Counted from the stretch's first letter, positions 21,032-32,840 are shown. The stretch: 64,000 nucleotides of DNA from Lineus longissimus (GCF_910592395.1 NC_088310.1:11665501-11729500); one strand, 5' to 3'. Made by a program: numbers and translations. The notes: generated by a model from the sequence alone, not told the origin.

Positions 21032-22719
21032 AATAATAATAATAATAATAATAATAATGATAAAATACAGTATATTATAGTGCCCTGTCCAAGCTCTAGG
21101 CTTGCTCCAGGGCACTGTACAGAGTTTCAAGCATTTTAAAATGTCTATATGAAAATAATAATTAAGTCCATTTTAGTTAAAAGTGTCCATTCTAAAAGTG
21201 TCCAAAAGGGTTAAATGTCAAAAGCTGATTTAAAAAGGTGGGTTTTTAAAGCACGACTAAAAGATTTGGAGACATTTATCACAGCAAGATCTTCCGGCAG
21301 AGAGTTCCACAAGTACGGACCACTACATTGAAACGAACGATGACCATTTTTGTTTTTTGTCCTTGGAATAATTAATCTATGTTTGAATTGTGAGCGCAGT
21401 GGCCTAGTTGGCTGGTAAAGATTGACTAGTTCGGATAAATATGATGGTGCTGTGCCATGAAGTGCGCGGTAAACATGCAATAAAACCTTGAATAAAATTC
21501 TATATTTGACTGGCAGCCAATGTAGTGATTTTAAAACTGGAGTGATGTGTTCATTTCGTTTGGTTCTCGTAATAATCCTGGCTGCCATATTTTGAACCCG
21601 TTGGAGTCGGCTTTTTGTTGTGTCAGGCAGACCATACAGCAAGGCATTGCAATAATCCAAACGTGATGTAACAAGTCCATGAATGAGAAACTTTGTTGCA
21701 CTGGGAGTCAGAGATTTGCGAATTCTGCTGATATTCCTGAGATACATATAGCACGTTCTACTAACATTGTTCACGTGTTTTTCCATCGATAGATGTCGAT
21801 CGTAAACAACACCGAGATTTCGAACTGATTCGGCCGGAGAAATAGACAACCCGTCGATGTTAACATTCACGGCGATCGGTACTCCACGGGAAAATTTGGA
21901 AGTATACAGCATAACTTCAGTTTTATCTCCGTTTAGTTTCAAAAGGTTGCTCTCCATCCACGTACCAATCTCACTGAGGCACGCTTCAAGTCGCTGAATC
22001 TGAATGGTTTGACTCATCGCATTGTTCTTTTCAAGGAAAATGTACAGTTGCGTGTCGTCCGCGTAGAAATGATAGTTGAGTCCATGTCGTCGGATTAAAT
22101 CACCCAATGGCTTGGTGTACATTGTATATAGCTTCGGGCCGAGGACCGAACCCTGAGGTACACCGAACTTAAGTAATCTCGGACACGAAAACTCATCATC
22201 AATTTTGACGGACTGGTAGCGGTCGTTCAGATATGAGTTGAACCACTGGAGGGCCACACCCTTGATGTTGAAATGCACACGTAATCGTTCCAAGAGGATA
22301 TTATGATCAAGCGTGTCAAAGGCGGCTGAAAGGTCTAACATTACTAGAACAGCTGCATTCCCTTTGTTGAGGGCGTGAAGAATGTCCGACTGAACACGGA
22401 GAAGAGCGGTTTCCGTAGAATGGAACGGCGTGTAAGCACTTTGGTATTGCTCACGTAGAGAGTTGGCCTGTAGGTGATCGTCCAATCTTTTGGCCACAAC
22501 CTTTTCAAGAACTTTCGAAATAAAACTAAGGTTAGACACGGGGCGGTAGTTCTTTAGAGTGTCCTTATCTAGGCCTGCCTTCTTAAGCAATGGTCGAATA
22601 TGTGCATGCTTTACGTCCTTGGGAACTACGCCATCCGCCATAGACTGATTTACAATTTTGGTGATTATGGGAACAAATTCATCAACTGTGTCCTTTAGAA
22701 GCCAGGATTGTATCTGGAA
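21032..22719 (-). mobile_element. L2/CR1-like LINE, 5'-truncated, inserted in DIRS
   Basis: The element runs right to left and ends in ATT repeats (plus strand aataataat, 21032-21058), the tail type of this LINE group. Its 5' limit at about 22719 is set by resumption of the DIRS reading frame; a short ACTCA on both sides (about 21025 and 22720) is a possible target duplication. It lacks the 5' untranslated region, ORF1 and endonuclease. A partial 14-base tandem (gattgtatctggaa, about 22707 and 22730) sits at the 5' junction. Confidence 0.8.
21211..22715 (-). CDS. L2/CR1-like reverse transcriptase, open but N-terminally truncated
   Basis: An uninterrupted frame of about 500 codons extends upstream of the first ATG (22641) to the element's truncated 5' edge. 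The reverse transcriptase blocks are complete and in order (numbered from that ATG): NYRPVSNLSFISKVLE (31-46), VMLDLSAAFDTLDH with catalytic Asp103, GVPQGSVLGP (160-169), and FYADDTQL with the Asp pair at 195-196. The C-terminal domain has LHWLPVKYRI and NSLPEDL, also L2/CR1-type. The endonuclease that should precede it is absent, so it cannot prime its own copying. It is a relatively young copy to have kept 500 open codons. Confidence 0.88.
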
Positions 22720-23089
22720 CTCATGATTGTATCTGGAATGTCATCGATACAGCAAAGCTGTTGATCAAGTTGGGATGGGTCATCCACCCAACCAGGTCAA
22801 TATTCCAGCCCTCAAAGGCATTGCCCTATTTTGGATGTTTGCTTGACTCTGCGAAAAAATGAGTGTCGCACTAACTGACGAAAAGAAACAACGCATCATG
22901 AAAGAGTGCTTACTACTCATTACACGTGATTTAAACAACAATAAGGGAAATTCAAAATGATTGGTGTCTTGGTGAGTGCAGTCCCAGCAACTATATATAG
23001 TGAGATGCCACTTTTCTACAATCAGATTGAAAATGAGAATAGCATTAAAACATAATAGAGGAAACTTTGACGCAATTATGAAATTGTTA
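22720..23089 (+). pseudogene. DIRS reverse transcriptase, C-terminal part
   Basis: Immediately beyond the LINE, NVIDTAKLLIKLGWVIHP (about 22736-22790) and then YFGCLLDSAKMSVALTDEKKQRI (about 22830-22895) are the post-catalytic blocks of DIRS reverse transcriptases. Further on are SAVPATIYSEMPLFY and, in a shifted frame, ALKHNRGNFDAIMK (about 23040-23088), the entry to the RNase H domain. At least two frameshifts are visible. The sequence is interrupted at 23090 by a SINE. Confidence 0.75.
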
Positions 23090-23319
23090 GGGGCAGCGGT
23101 AGCGCAGTGGAAGAGAGTCGGCCTCATGATCAGGAGGTCGTGGGTTCGACTCCCGGCCAAGTCACTGCTTAGTTCCCCTACTGGTCGAGTTCAAGTGAGC
23201 ACCTTCTGGTGGCTCCTTGAAACCCCTGATTAATTTATGTGGAGACCGGGGTAATAATATGATATCCCAAAGCGCTTTGAGCGAGAACTATAGTGTCACG
23301 GAATTGCGCTATATAAAAT

Positions 23320-23353
<34 letters not shown>
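23090..23353 (+). mobile_element. tRNA-derived SINE with L2/CR1-like tail
   Basis: The head (23090-23163) is tRNA-like: A box TAGCGCAGTGG, a degenerate anticodon arm around CTCATGA, and B box GGTTCGACTCC, giving an internal RNA polymerase III promoter. A ~100-base body follows. The tail has AGCGCTTTGAGCG (23271-23283), GCGCTATATAAAA and a run of ATT repeats to 23353. This tail closely parallels that of the LINE ending at 8912. It lies inside the DIRS RNase H region. A clear target duplication was not found (CAATTA occurs on both sides, but not adjacent on the left). Confidence 0.85.
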
Positions 23354-23355
<2 letters not shown>

Positions 23356-23760
23356 ATTAAGGCAAAAGATGATCCCAATGGTGGATTATCAAGCCAGTCA
23401 CCACAACTAAACCCGGAATAGTGCTTGAAAGTGATGCTTCATTTTTCAGGTTGGGGCGGATGTAAACCGGGCAAGGTTGTCTACAAAACGAGAAATCAAG
23501 ATATCAAGAAATGAAATCTTGTAAAATGAAAAATGAGATTTGTAAAATGAGAAGTGAGTTAGGTAACCAAGTTAGGTATACAACTTGGATTGGAGAACTT
23601 GGATTGGAGAAAAGAGCTTGGTCGGAACGAAGAATTGCAAATCTTGTTTAAGGTTAAGTCAGCCTGGTTGGAATGTGTGCCAACTGTATCAAATCAATCT
23701 ATGCGCGTTCTATTGGAATATTTTGGTACTCAGCACTCCTTATGACCATCACACTCAGGC
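23354..23760 (+). pseudogene. DIRS RNase H region, decayed
   Basis: Past the SINE, WWIIKPVTTTKPGIVLESDASF (split here as WWIIKPV and VLESDASF, about 23380-23445) with a following GWGG in another frame matches the start of the DIRS RNase H domain, the Asp of ESDAS being catalytic. A weaker stretch to about 23740 (ELQILFKVKSAW, SMRVLLE) may be the remainder. No tyrosine recombinase, methyltransferase-like domain or DIRS terminal repeat could be identified downstream. Confidence 0.6.
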
Positions 23761-25401
23761 AGGTTTTGCCAAAACACAGATGTGCTTATCATGTCTTTTG
23801 GTGTTGAAGTTTCTTACTAAATGTTTAAATGTTCTGTAAGGGGCCGAGAGCGTTAGCGTCATTTTGAGACCCTAACCATTACAATCCTTCAAAAACTGCG
23901 ACCGCCAGGTAGAGGTTGAAAATGGCAATTTCATTCAAAAATTGAAGAAATCCCGGCTACAGGTTTTTTGAAGTAAAGGACAGGCAGGGACGATGCCGGT
24001 CAGCTTAGCCGCATTGTACTAAAAATAGCTGACCACAATGCAGAATAAACGAACTGCCACATTGTCCTTATCTCAAATTAACCGATACAGCAGCCCAACT
24101 TAAACCCTTTACACTCAACAAACTGCGCCCGCATTTCACAACAACACTCCCCGGCCGAAAAGCGACCGAAGATAGACACCTCCCTCCGCCGGAAAGTTGA
24201 TTTCGAACTTCCTTGTTTTTCAGCAGTTTTCATGGATTTTTCACGTATGCATTTCATTTCATTTAAAAAAATCACCCGTCAGCGGCGGCCTTAAGAGTAT
24301 AACATGGTGGTCTGAAATGATGAAAAATACAGTCGATCATTAAATTTATTCAGTACAATCATAAAAACAAATTCTTATTTGGACTCTAGCCACCACCACC
24401 ACCGTTACTGTTGTTTCACCGTATGGTATGCTTTGTATAGGCCTAGAACCGTCAAAACTGTTCACGCGCCTGGCCAGTGACAAGGGACCGGTTTTTCCAG
24501 CTATTAATCTCCGAGCGCCTGTCCTATTCCAAATACAATTTACTTTAACGTCCAGATCTTAGTTTCCATGTATGAGGATGCTTTGGTGATTTAATAAGGC
24601 CATCTTCTGTGAGTTTGGGACCAAGTCGCCGCCCTCTGTTGGGTCTCGTACGCAATAATACGTCAAAATCGCGGGGCGAGGCTTGTCCAAGTTCACTGAG
24701 CGCGAATTTCCTTTGTTCATCTTCTGCGTGAGCCTTATTGCGAAAAAACCTGTGGCGGGGTACACCTTTTACAATTAACCTCCAAAATATATAATATATC
24801 TGGCTATCGTATGGAGGTCTGCTCATGTACCCGAAAAATCTCCTTTACAAAGTATATGAGCCCGCTCCCCAGTCGGGCAAATTTGGTGCAATTTTTTACC
24901 GTTTGTGGGATCTGGATGGTGTCGAAGGTGGCGCACCCTATTGGTCACAACACCATATACGGTTGCCTCGAATGTGCCATAGAGACCTTCCCTAGGTCTC
25001 TACCCACCCAAAAATGTGTAGGTAATTGTATTTGATGTCAACAATTTGGTCTCTCGGTTAATCCGGGACAAGCCATGCGGCAGGATCACGTCTGACGTCA
25101 CGCCTGGAGGGGTCCATCGCACTGGCTGGACTTGAAGACAATGTCACATCCAATCAGAATACACCTGCTCCGTAAGGGAATATCCTCCTCGAATACGTCC
25201 TTCAGAATGGTTTGGTTTACTTCAAGACCATGTCTCTACCAGCCAAAATACATGCCATTATTATGGTCCTTGTTGGATAAACTCTCGAATATATTATTCA
25301 GTAACTTGAACCAAACGAGTAGACCCAGGTCTGGGTCGCGAGGCATGTTCCAGAATCCTTTGGTCAATCCTTTGTCCATAACTATTACATTTTAGATATA
25401 T
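23761..25401. other. Non-coding DNA, no gene seen
   Basis: Short frames on both strands (for example 24545-24826 minus) have no recognisable domain. A small palindrome AGAGACCTTCCCTAGGTCTCT lies at about 24980. No paired repeats were found. Confidence 0.4.
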
Positions 25402-25540
25402 AGAGACCCAGGGGAGACGTTTAGAGCACACTCGATGGCTTTAATTGGATAGTTGCCACTAGGTAGCGCCACCTTTTGTTCGACACGGGTCCTTGAAATG
25501 ATGTGAAATTGGTCCGAAAGAGGCCTGATGTGCGTCAAGT
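25402..25540. repeat. Dispersed repeat, copy 1 of 2
   Basis: Starting at AGAGACCCAG and including TTTAGAGCAC, TTTAAT and TAGGT-GCGCCACCTTT, this stretch matches 27474-27610 in the same order and orientation with many substitutions. It ends next to the left terminus of the MITE at 25551. Confidence 0.55.
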
Positions 25541-25550
25541 TCGCCTGGTC

Positions 25551-26330
25551 GCGATTTTTTTATTCCCAATCAACATATCCATTGCTCCTTTTATAACTCT
25601 TCTGATTGGCTGAAAGTTTGGACCAGGATCTACGTCATCACTCTAATGGCAGCCTCCAGTCTTTGCCGCTTCGGTGAGGAATTGTCGCTTACACGTGTGC
25701 AAGTCTTAAAATATCATTATTGACTTCGGCCCTTGTTTGACATGTGCTATTTTTTTATCAGAATAAAAAAGTATTTTGAACTAAATGGCTTCGGTTTTTA
25801 CACGAAATAATGTCTTCCCGACTACACCCAGGTCAGGAATAATCACCCTGTTTTTTTTGCCCGTAAGGTGTCCAAGGAATGGTGCTGCTTGTCTCCAGGG
25901 TAGGAAGGTAGCTACTAGGCAAATGGCGCCGCTTGGCTGCAGGGAGTTCGGGCGTGCTCCTGTAATCCTGCTACTTGGAGGCTGCTATTCAAAAGACAAT
26001 ATAAATAAATTCCGAGGGTACAATTCAAAAAATAAATCAATCTAAACTATAAAAAAACATACATGGTGTAATTTTGGTCACCGTGCAGCACAACAACCAG
26101 ACAGAAATGAAGCGTTGCGAAAAAATGAAAGGAAAAATAAGAAGAAAACAAATGTGTAAAAATGACGGCTCAAGTTGGACTCGAACCAGCGATCTTCAGA
26201 TTATAAGTTGAGTGCTGAATCCACTCGGCTAAATCCCCGAAGTCACACTGTGACGTAAGCAAATCTACAGCCAATCAGAAGAGTTATGAAAGGTGCGATG
26301 GATATGTCGATTGGGAATAAAAAAATCGCC
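25551..26330. mobile_element. MITE (family C), 62-bp TIRs, 8-bp target duplication
   Basis: Inverted repeats of about 62 bp begin GCGATTTTTTTATTCCCAAT (25551-25612 and 26268-26329) and end in CTTCTGATTGGCTG. Flanks gcctggtc (25543-25550) and gcccggtc (26331-26338) are an 8-bp duplication with one mismatch, as for hAT-type elements. No transposase is present. The interior has a frame at 25785-26045 without known domain and a tRNA-like segment on the minus strand near the right end. Confidence 0.8.
26164..26239 (-). tRNA. tRNA-like sequence (pseudo-tRNA or SINE head) inside MITE
   Basis: Read on the minus strand it has an A-box-like TAGCCGAGTGG and a perfect B box GGTTCGAGTCC at normal spacing, with TTATAAT in the anticodon-loop position. 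The anticodon stem and the acceptor stem do not pair well, so it is unlikely to be a working tRNA. A T-rich stretch follows on the minus strand and could end RNA polymerase III transcription. Confidence 0.55.
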
Positions 26331-26339
26331 GCCCGGTCA

Positions 26340-26866
26340 TGATCATAGACTGGTGAAATGATATCTATTACTTCCTAAGGCAACATACCGAAAGCGAAAC
26401 TACCGAAATTGACTTCCGCGAAACTTTCGCCTGGCTCGCCCCGCGGATGGAAGGTGTGTCACATAACAGCCACACCCTAACCATTTTGTTCTTTCCCCAA
26501 TACAGGGAGGGGGGGGGGGACAACCTCCTGCTCAATAAACAGCGGCCCCTCCAGCATACAACTGCTTCTTCTTCAAAACATCCTGACACTCCCTCTTCCA
26601 GATCTCCTACCCTCTATCATCCAAGAAGAAGAGGCTGGTTCAAAGCGAGCCCGCCTGGTGTCGCTTAGGACGTTAACTGTTCCTGGGCGACACCATTGGC
26701 CTCCTGCTCTTCACCATGGGAAGTATTGTGGAAAGAACAGATCTATCCAGCAAATCACTACCATGTCCTATTATACACACAGAAATGACTACACAGATAC
26801 CTCTCCCACTCCCAATACTCCCATCACTCTCCCAAAACTTCCAACGAGCCTTTACAATGACGCAGC
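26340..26866. other. Non-coding DNA, no gene seen
   Basis: Overlapping short frames on both strands at 26368-26668 have no recognisable domain. A G run lies at 26510-26519. Confidence 0.4.
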
Positions 26867-27480
26867 GTCGTCGTCGTCCGTCGTCGTCGTCCGTAGTCGT
26901 CCGTCGTCGTCCGTCGTCGTCGTTAGACACTAGTGGCACGTTTCGTAACCGCTAAAGCTACTGAGCTCAAACTTGGTACACATGTACCCCTTGGTGACTG
27001 CTACTCAGAGACCAAATTCTGACCTCATGTAACTCACGGTTTGGCCACCAGGGGGCCAAAGGTCAAAATGGAAAATCTGCAATAACTTGCTTAATACTGG
27101 CTCAAACATTTTGAAAAAAATATGGTAGGTACTTCTACCAAAGACACATCATATATCCTCCGGGTTTTGGATTTGACCTACTTTTGAAGGTCAGAGAGGT
27201 CAAAGTTTGATCGCGGCACCGCCGTTAGTCAATGGTGGCACTTTTTGTAACCGCTTTAGCCAGAGATCTCAAACTTGGTACGAATGTACCCCTGGGTGAC
27301 CCCTACTCAGAATCTGAATCATGGCGTTATACGATTCATAGTTTGGCCAATAGGCGGCCAAATATCAAAAGCGAAAATATGCGATTGCTTGCTTAATACT
27401 GGTTTGAAAAATTTGAAAAAAATATGGTTGGTACTTTTTCCAAGAGTACATCATATATATTCATTAGATTCGCAGAGACC
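26867..27480 (-). repeat. ~300-bp period tandem repeat (family M), two units, reverse orientation
   Basis: It begins with a GTCGTC/GTCC microsatellite (26867-26925) and continues with two units about 302 bases apart (gtaaccgctaaagc at 26944, gtaaccgctttagc at 27246), each with CTCAAACTTGGTAC, a GGCCACCAGGGGGCC-like block and GACCTACTTTTGAAGGTC-like words. This is the reverse complement of the repeats at 19140 and 59626. Confidence 0.8.
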
Positions 27481-27610
27481 CAGTGGCGCATTTTAGAGCA
27501 CTTCTGACGGATTTAATGTGATACGGAACCAATAGGTGGTGCCACCTTTGATACCACCAGATCCTGCGCACGGTCCAAAAATGGTAAACACATTTCCCGC
27601 CGTGATGCTG
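27474..27610. repeat. Dispersed repeat, copy 2 of 2
   Basis: Diverged copy of 25402-25540 (AGAGACCCAG, TTTTAGAGCAC, TTTAATGTGATA, CCAATAGGTGGTGCCACCTTT). It follows directly on the ~300-bp tandem repeat. Confidence 0.55.
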
Positions 27611-30591
27611 AAGTTTGTCAGGTCAAAGACTCAATGAAAAAATATTCATTTTCACCTGAAAGGACCACCCTGTGATGGCCAGGAGAACGATTTTTCTAAA
27701 TTTGATAAAAAAATGCAGGGTCGTTGCTCCTCCTCCTTACTCAAATGTAGTTTGAAGTGAACCCATATGAATTAGCACACGTTGAATTAGTATAGGTCAA
27801 ATCTCACCCCGCCGCTTTTTTCATCCCACGGTGCGCGCAATTGCTACTACACGATGCCAGGTGGGGCAGCCTAATTTGCATAATGGGGTATGTACGTTAT
27901 AAGCCACAAATACCAACTATTTCCTGCGGTGAATCTATTGGTATCTATTTAAAGGTTTCCTCTAACATATCGAACCATAATTTATGTGTTCCAATATTTA
28001 ATAGGATGGTAAACGTTTGTATAACAAAAGGACGGTATTCATTTGTATTATTTATTTGTTACATTTGTCACATGGCTTTGCAAATCATTTAGGACCCGGA
28101 TCCCATCCCCGAAGTTCCAGGATGACCTACTTACTAACAAAACTTGGTCAGTCGGACTCGAACTCTCACGTTCGTCGATTTTCTATATTCATAGCTGAAC
28201 CTGGCGGTGCACCCGTCGTCATCAACGAACTCGCAGAGACGAGTGTCTGTAAAACCAACAGATTGATTAGTTAACAACTAAATTATAATTCGGCCGGAAT
28301 TACGGACCTCAAGATGTATGTGCACGGGTACACGAATGGTGAAGGACTGCGAACAAATGCCCCAACGTCTTCAAAATTCGACTTAAAGAGAAAATAGACG
28401 TTTCATTTTTTTCGGCGTTTGGTGAATGTTTGGCTTAAACCTCATTAACTAATTGTATTTTTCATTAGGTTTTCTAGAAATGCGCACTTAAGAAAAGTCG
28501 GAGATTGTCGGACTATTGTTGTTTAAATTAGAAAAAAGTTAGAGAAACCGCTAAGTAGTCGGAAAAAGCCTCCTACTAATGAGTTCTATTAAAGGTTGTG
28601 CTATTTGGCCTCTACTAACACATGTACATGTACATGTACATGTATAGCCATAAACATGTGATACGGAACATGTACATGTATAGCCATAAACATATTACTA
28701 TGTCAATTTACCCGTCAATTTAATTGCATTGTAACTCTACGAATTTACGACCTTTGCATTTTTAGATGGGAATCTTGGTGGATCTTTTAATCGCGATTTG
28801 CCTTTTTTAAAAAATAAAAAATCCTTCTCACATAAATGTTCGTCATGAATTTAGATTACACATGAAATTAACTTTATTTAGCTGAATGAATAATTTCTAT
28901 AACATAACAAAAAGACTAATCATCGTCGGGAGTAAATAACGTAGGAGGGAAGTACTGCAAGACCAAGGTGGCACGATCCAAACACAGTTTTTGAAAAATG
29001 ACAACTACATTTTACCTTGCTGGGAAATTCACTAACATCCAAATTGATAGCATGACAACCACCATGATGTTTTGACTGATTACTCAAAAACACGGTGTCA
29101 ATGATGATTTAGTTGATTTTTTCCGCCTCATATATAGAGAGTAAACCCGGAAGTGGTTCCTTTCAGGAATAAAATTCGCTCTGAGCAGGTCAATATCTGG
29201 GGCGAATATCAACTCTTGTCTTCAGGGGAAATACAATTTGCGCGATTTGCAGCACTGCCTACGTCACGTGATTCTTGGTTGTTAGACGAGACGCCGACGG
29301 ACAGTATGAATGACGTAGTCCGACATTCGACGATGGGACACATTTTCAACAATAAAAAAAGACACCTGGGATCGGGTTATATTTCCAAAAGTCACAGCGA
29401 GAATGCGATGAGCAGAGGTGACCACCGAGGCGACCAAAGCTGAGAACAGTCGATCTTAAAAACACTATGAAAAAAAGGGGAATATCACACAGGCTTGTGA
29501 TCGAGGGAGTCGGCGCAAAACCGCTAAAAATGCAAATACGTTTAGCACAAATTCGGTAGTAGTCGCCAGTTCCTGCATGTTGGCCTCAAAGGAGTTGGCG
29601 TCATGAAAAAATCTGAGATGCACTGTCTAGTTAGGAGTTGTAGCCACCATTTGTGAGTTTCTCGTGAATTTGTAAAATTAGATACTCGGTCAAAAATGTG
29701 TGGGTCGTTCATATCAGCATCCATCTTTGAATTATAATTAGGTCACTTTAAACATGTGCACCATATCTGCAATTTTCAGTCTATATACGTGCTTCGCAAT
29801 TACCCGTTCCACAAGGAAATTGTTAACTGCTTGATAACTCTCTCGTTTTTTGGTTTCAAAGTATGTTGTCGCAAATGTAAATGAAAAATGTTGGTCAAAA
29901 TTTATAACCTATTCTGTCGATAATAAAATTGCGGCTCAGTGGTTAACGGGTAAGAATAAAGTAACGATAGTCATAATATGGAGACTACGACGAATGACTT
30001 GTACCAACAATATGTCAAAGTTTTAGTTATGATGCAAAGTTGGTACCTGCCAAAATAGCAGAACCTGTAAAACCCGTTGATTACCGCTCGTGATCTAACC
30101 TTTCATACGTGGATCAATTTTACCTCGTACACTGCGCGTTAGCCTCTTCTGGATTGAGCACCGTGCTATCACATTCACAGTACTGCCCGTAATTTCCCTC
30201 GCCACAATGACAAACTCCACATTCCTCGTCGAAACGATTACAGCGTGGGCTGCGAGGAATCTGCACAATGTAAAATAATCATAACGTGCACTTGGATTCA
30301 AGTGAATGTGATCATAAGGGGCGTGTAGTTAGCTTTTTGGTCGAGGGGGGGGGGCGAATTGACTCTTTTTAGAATTGGCAAAAATCATAGTCAAAAACAC
30401 ATTTTTCATTGATCTTTTTGGAGCATTTGATTTGCGCCACTCCTATTGACCGCCGCATTCGCCATCGAGGTCTATCGGGGTCTATATTTGATGCAAATCA
30501 TGATTGAAGAATGTCATTTCGTTTGAAAGACTCTAAGAACGCATTTTTTCTAACTTAATTGCCCAACTTTGCTTCTTTCTCAGGACGACAC
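27611..30591. other. Non-coding DNA, no gene seen
   Basis: About 3 kb with no domain-bearing frame. Local features are a CATGTA-rich patch with a 25-base direct repeat (28620-28690) and a G run at 30346-30355. A frame at 29153-29443 has no recognisable domain. Confidence 0.4.
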
Positions 30592-31215
30592 TGTTGGAGA
30601 TTCTAAACTCCCGGGTAATACTCTTTATTTGGCTTCGGGCGGGAGATTTTGTCTACTGTCGTGTTTACCGGCTGACCTGTGTGCCTGGTCGCCTCCATAG
30701 GCCCCTGGCAGCTATTTATAGCAAATTTCTTTGTCCCTCTTGGAAGGGTTCCGCCAGGTGCCTACGAAAGCGTCTGGGTCCGCCCTATAAATACGGTCGA
30801 TATTTTATTGTTATTCATTCTCGTCCCGGTGTAATGTTTTTGAGTGTTTCTGTTTTTGGGTGTTTCCCCTCATTGTTTGGGAACGCTCAAAAATAGATTG
30901 ACGAGTATTTCTGTGTATCCCCCCTATTGAAAAGTCATGGTCTCTCTAGCTGCCTATTGTTTGGAAACACTGAAACATGGGGAACAACCACAGATGTTAC
31001 ACCGGCTAGTCGCTCTGGAGGTTCCATATTCGGTATGTATCACATATTCTGTTCCATCAATTTCTCTCATTCATTTATCGTAGTCCTACGTGTAAAATTC
31101 TTAGATCTTAACATAAATTTGTGCAGTCCTGTTTTTTATGCGATCTTGTACTGATTATATGATTATATATATTCTTTAATTTGCAGTTTACCAAATATAA
31201 TAAAGCTGAGACTTA
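30592..31215 (+). repeat. Putative 5' LTR of the BEL/Pao element
   Basis: The stretch begins TGTTGGAGATTCTAA and contains a TATA-like CCTATAAATACGG (30782) and AATAAA (31199), the order expected in an LTR; it lies just upstream of the BEL gag and ends near GAAACA. No matching 3' LTR was found after the integrase, so the boundaries are guesses. Confidence 0.35.
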
Positions 31216-31386
31216 TGAAACATGAAAGTTGTCGTCAACAGCGTAAACGAATCCAACCGAATCCAACCGCGATGATGAAACATGAATGCAGCCGGACGAG
31301 AATCATGAACCATGAATCTACAATTTGATCTTGCGAACGGCAAGAAAACCAGTCGCGTGTCGTGAACCTTACCCTGAACCTGAACC

Positions 31387-32835
31387 ATGAGCGATAAACA
31401 ACAAAGAAGTCGGTACGGGCGGGTCTATAAACCGTCATTGAAAGCGAGAGAGGCGGCCAGTGCTCTAGCCTATGACGAAACCGAAACGCAGAACGCAATC
31501 TGTGATGTTATAAACGAAACCTTGTGGGTAACAGTTGATGAAACTGATAGCCAACTGTCCGAATCAAAGCGCGAGGTCGTGCGCGCAGAAAGGATGCTTG
31601 AGCACGAGCTTCAAATGCAGGCCCTCGAAACCTCCGAACGCCACGAGAAGGAAAAACTTCGTCAAATCGCCCAGGAAAGTAGGCTAAAAACCCTCGAAAT
31701 AGAATTCGAACTAAAGAAACTGGACGTGTCAGATAGTAGTACGGTGAAATCAACTAGTTCGAGTCGCACCAACGAATGGTTAGAAGATCTGAACGATCGT
31801 CGTCATGTGAAATTCGGAGCTACCCGTGAATGTGATTTTTTTTAACCTGTGTATGACGAAAAACCCGTGTTTACTGGCTCCTTCCCCAATTTGGGACTTC
31901 CAAAACTAAAATTCAATGTTTTCACCGGCGAGCCCACTGATTGGCCTGAGTGGTATCTTGGTTTTAAGAACCTCATTGGGGACAACAATTTGTTGTCTAA
32001 TTCACAAAAACTAGGTTATTTGACGTCCTTTTTGAGGGATGAGCCAAGGAGCAAGGTGCTTGGATTATTGTTGAGTGGCAACAGTTATAAAAGTGCGATC
32101 AAGGAACTGGAAAATAGGTATGGTAATCCAACTCCTATCATTGAGGCATTTATCAATAGGGTACGCCAGTGGCCAAAATTACAAAAAAGTTCAGACTTGC
32201 CAGGCTATTGTACTCAAGTATGTCAACTGGTACAAGTTTTTCGCACAATGGGCTAGACGGCTGACCTTAAAGGTAAATGTCTCTTGGTTGACCTTACGTC
32301 ACGCCTACCTTACAACATGAAGGAGGCGTGGGGTAGGTACGTAGTTAACGTCGGAAAAGGCGATCAGACGGTTGAGCTCTTTCACCAGTGGTTGATAGAG
32401 AAAGAAAAGGCTACGCGATGCGGTGGAGCACTTGAGCCAAACTCTCGTGAAAGTACTAGAGACATGAAGTCGCCTGCCAGCGGTAAATTTCCTGTTGTGA
32501 AACAGGCTACGCTTATGACCCCGGCCGCACCGGCCAGTTCATATGTAAATATGGTCAAGCGTTGTCAGTTTTGCTCGAAGGGACACTGGCTGACCGAGTG
32601 TCAAGACTTTCAAATGAAAACCCCAAAAGAGAAACGTCTCTGGTTTAAAAGTAACGGAAGGTGTTTTTTGTGTCACAAGAAATTTCATCTTAGTGTAGAT
32701 TGCATTTCAAAGCGTAGGTGTAACGTTGATGGTTGCGGCAAACGCCATTCGTCCCTATTACATAACTCGTTCTCCAAAGATATTGAGACCGGTGATTTAT
32801 CCTGCATAGCGACAGTAACAATGACCCGGCCTGTC
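31387..32835 (+). pseudogene. BEL/Pao gag, interrupted
   Basis: The frame opens at the ATG of SDKQQRSRYGRVYK. A coiled-coil-like, charged N-terminal part is followed by the capsid-like part (KLKFNVFTGEPTDWPEW, LENRYGNP) and a nucleocapsid region with Cys/His knuckles: CQFCSKGHWLTEC and CFLCHKKFHLSVDC, then RRCNVDGCGKRHSSLLH. These are typical of BEL/Pao gag. Breaks seen are a one-base shift in a run of eight T at 31835-31843 and an in-frame TAG at 32254. The sequence is cut at 32840 by a Copia element and continues at 38481. Gag would form the cytoplasmic particle in which reverse transcription takes place. Confidence 0.88.
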
Positions 32836-32840
32836 TCAAG

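Noticed and set aside
24545-24826. 93-codon minus-strand frame
   Set aside because: No recognisable domain, no splice context, no homologous copy in the window.
28120-28205. Possible tRNA on the minus strand (B-box-like GAGTTCGAGTCC)
   Set aside because: No matching A box at the right spacing and no stem pairing.
30594-30896. 100-codon plus frame
   Set aside because: Falls in the putative BEL LTR and has no domain.
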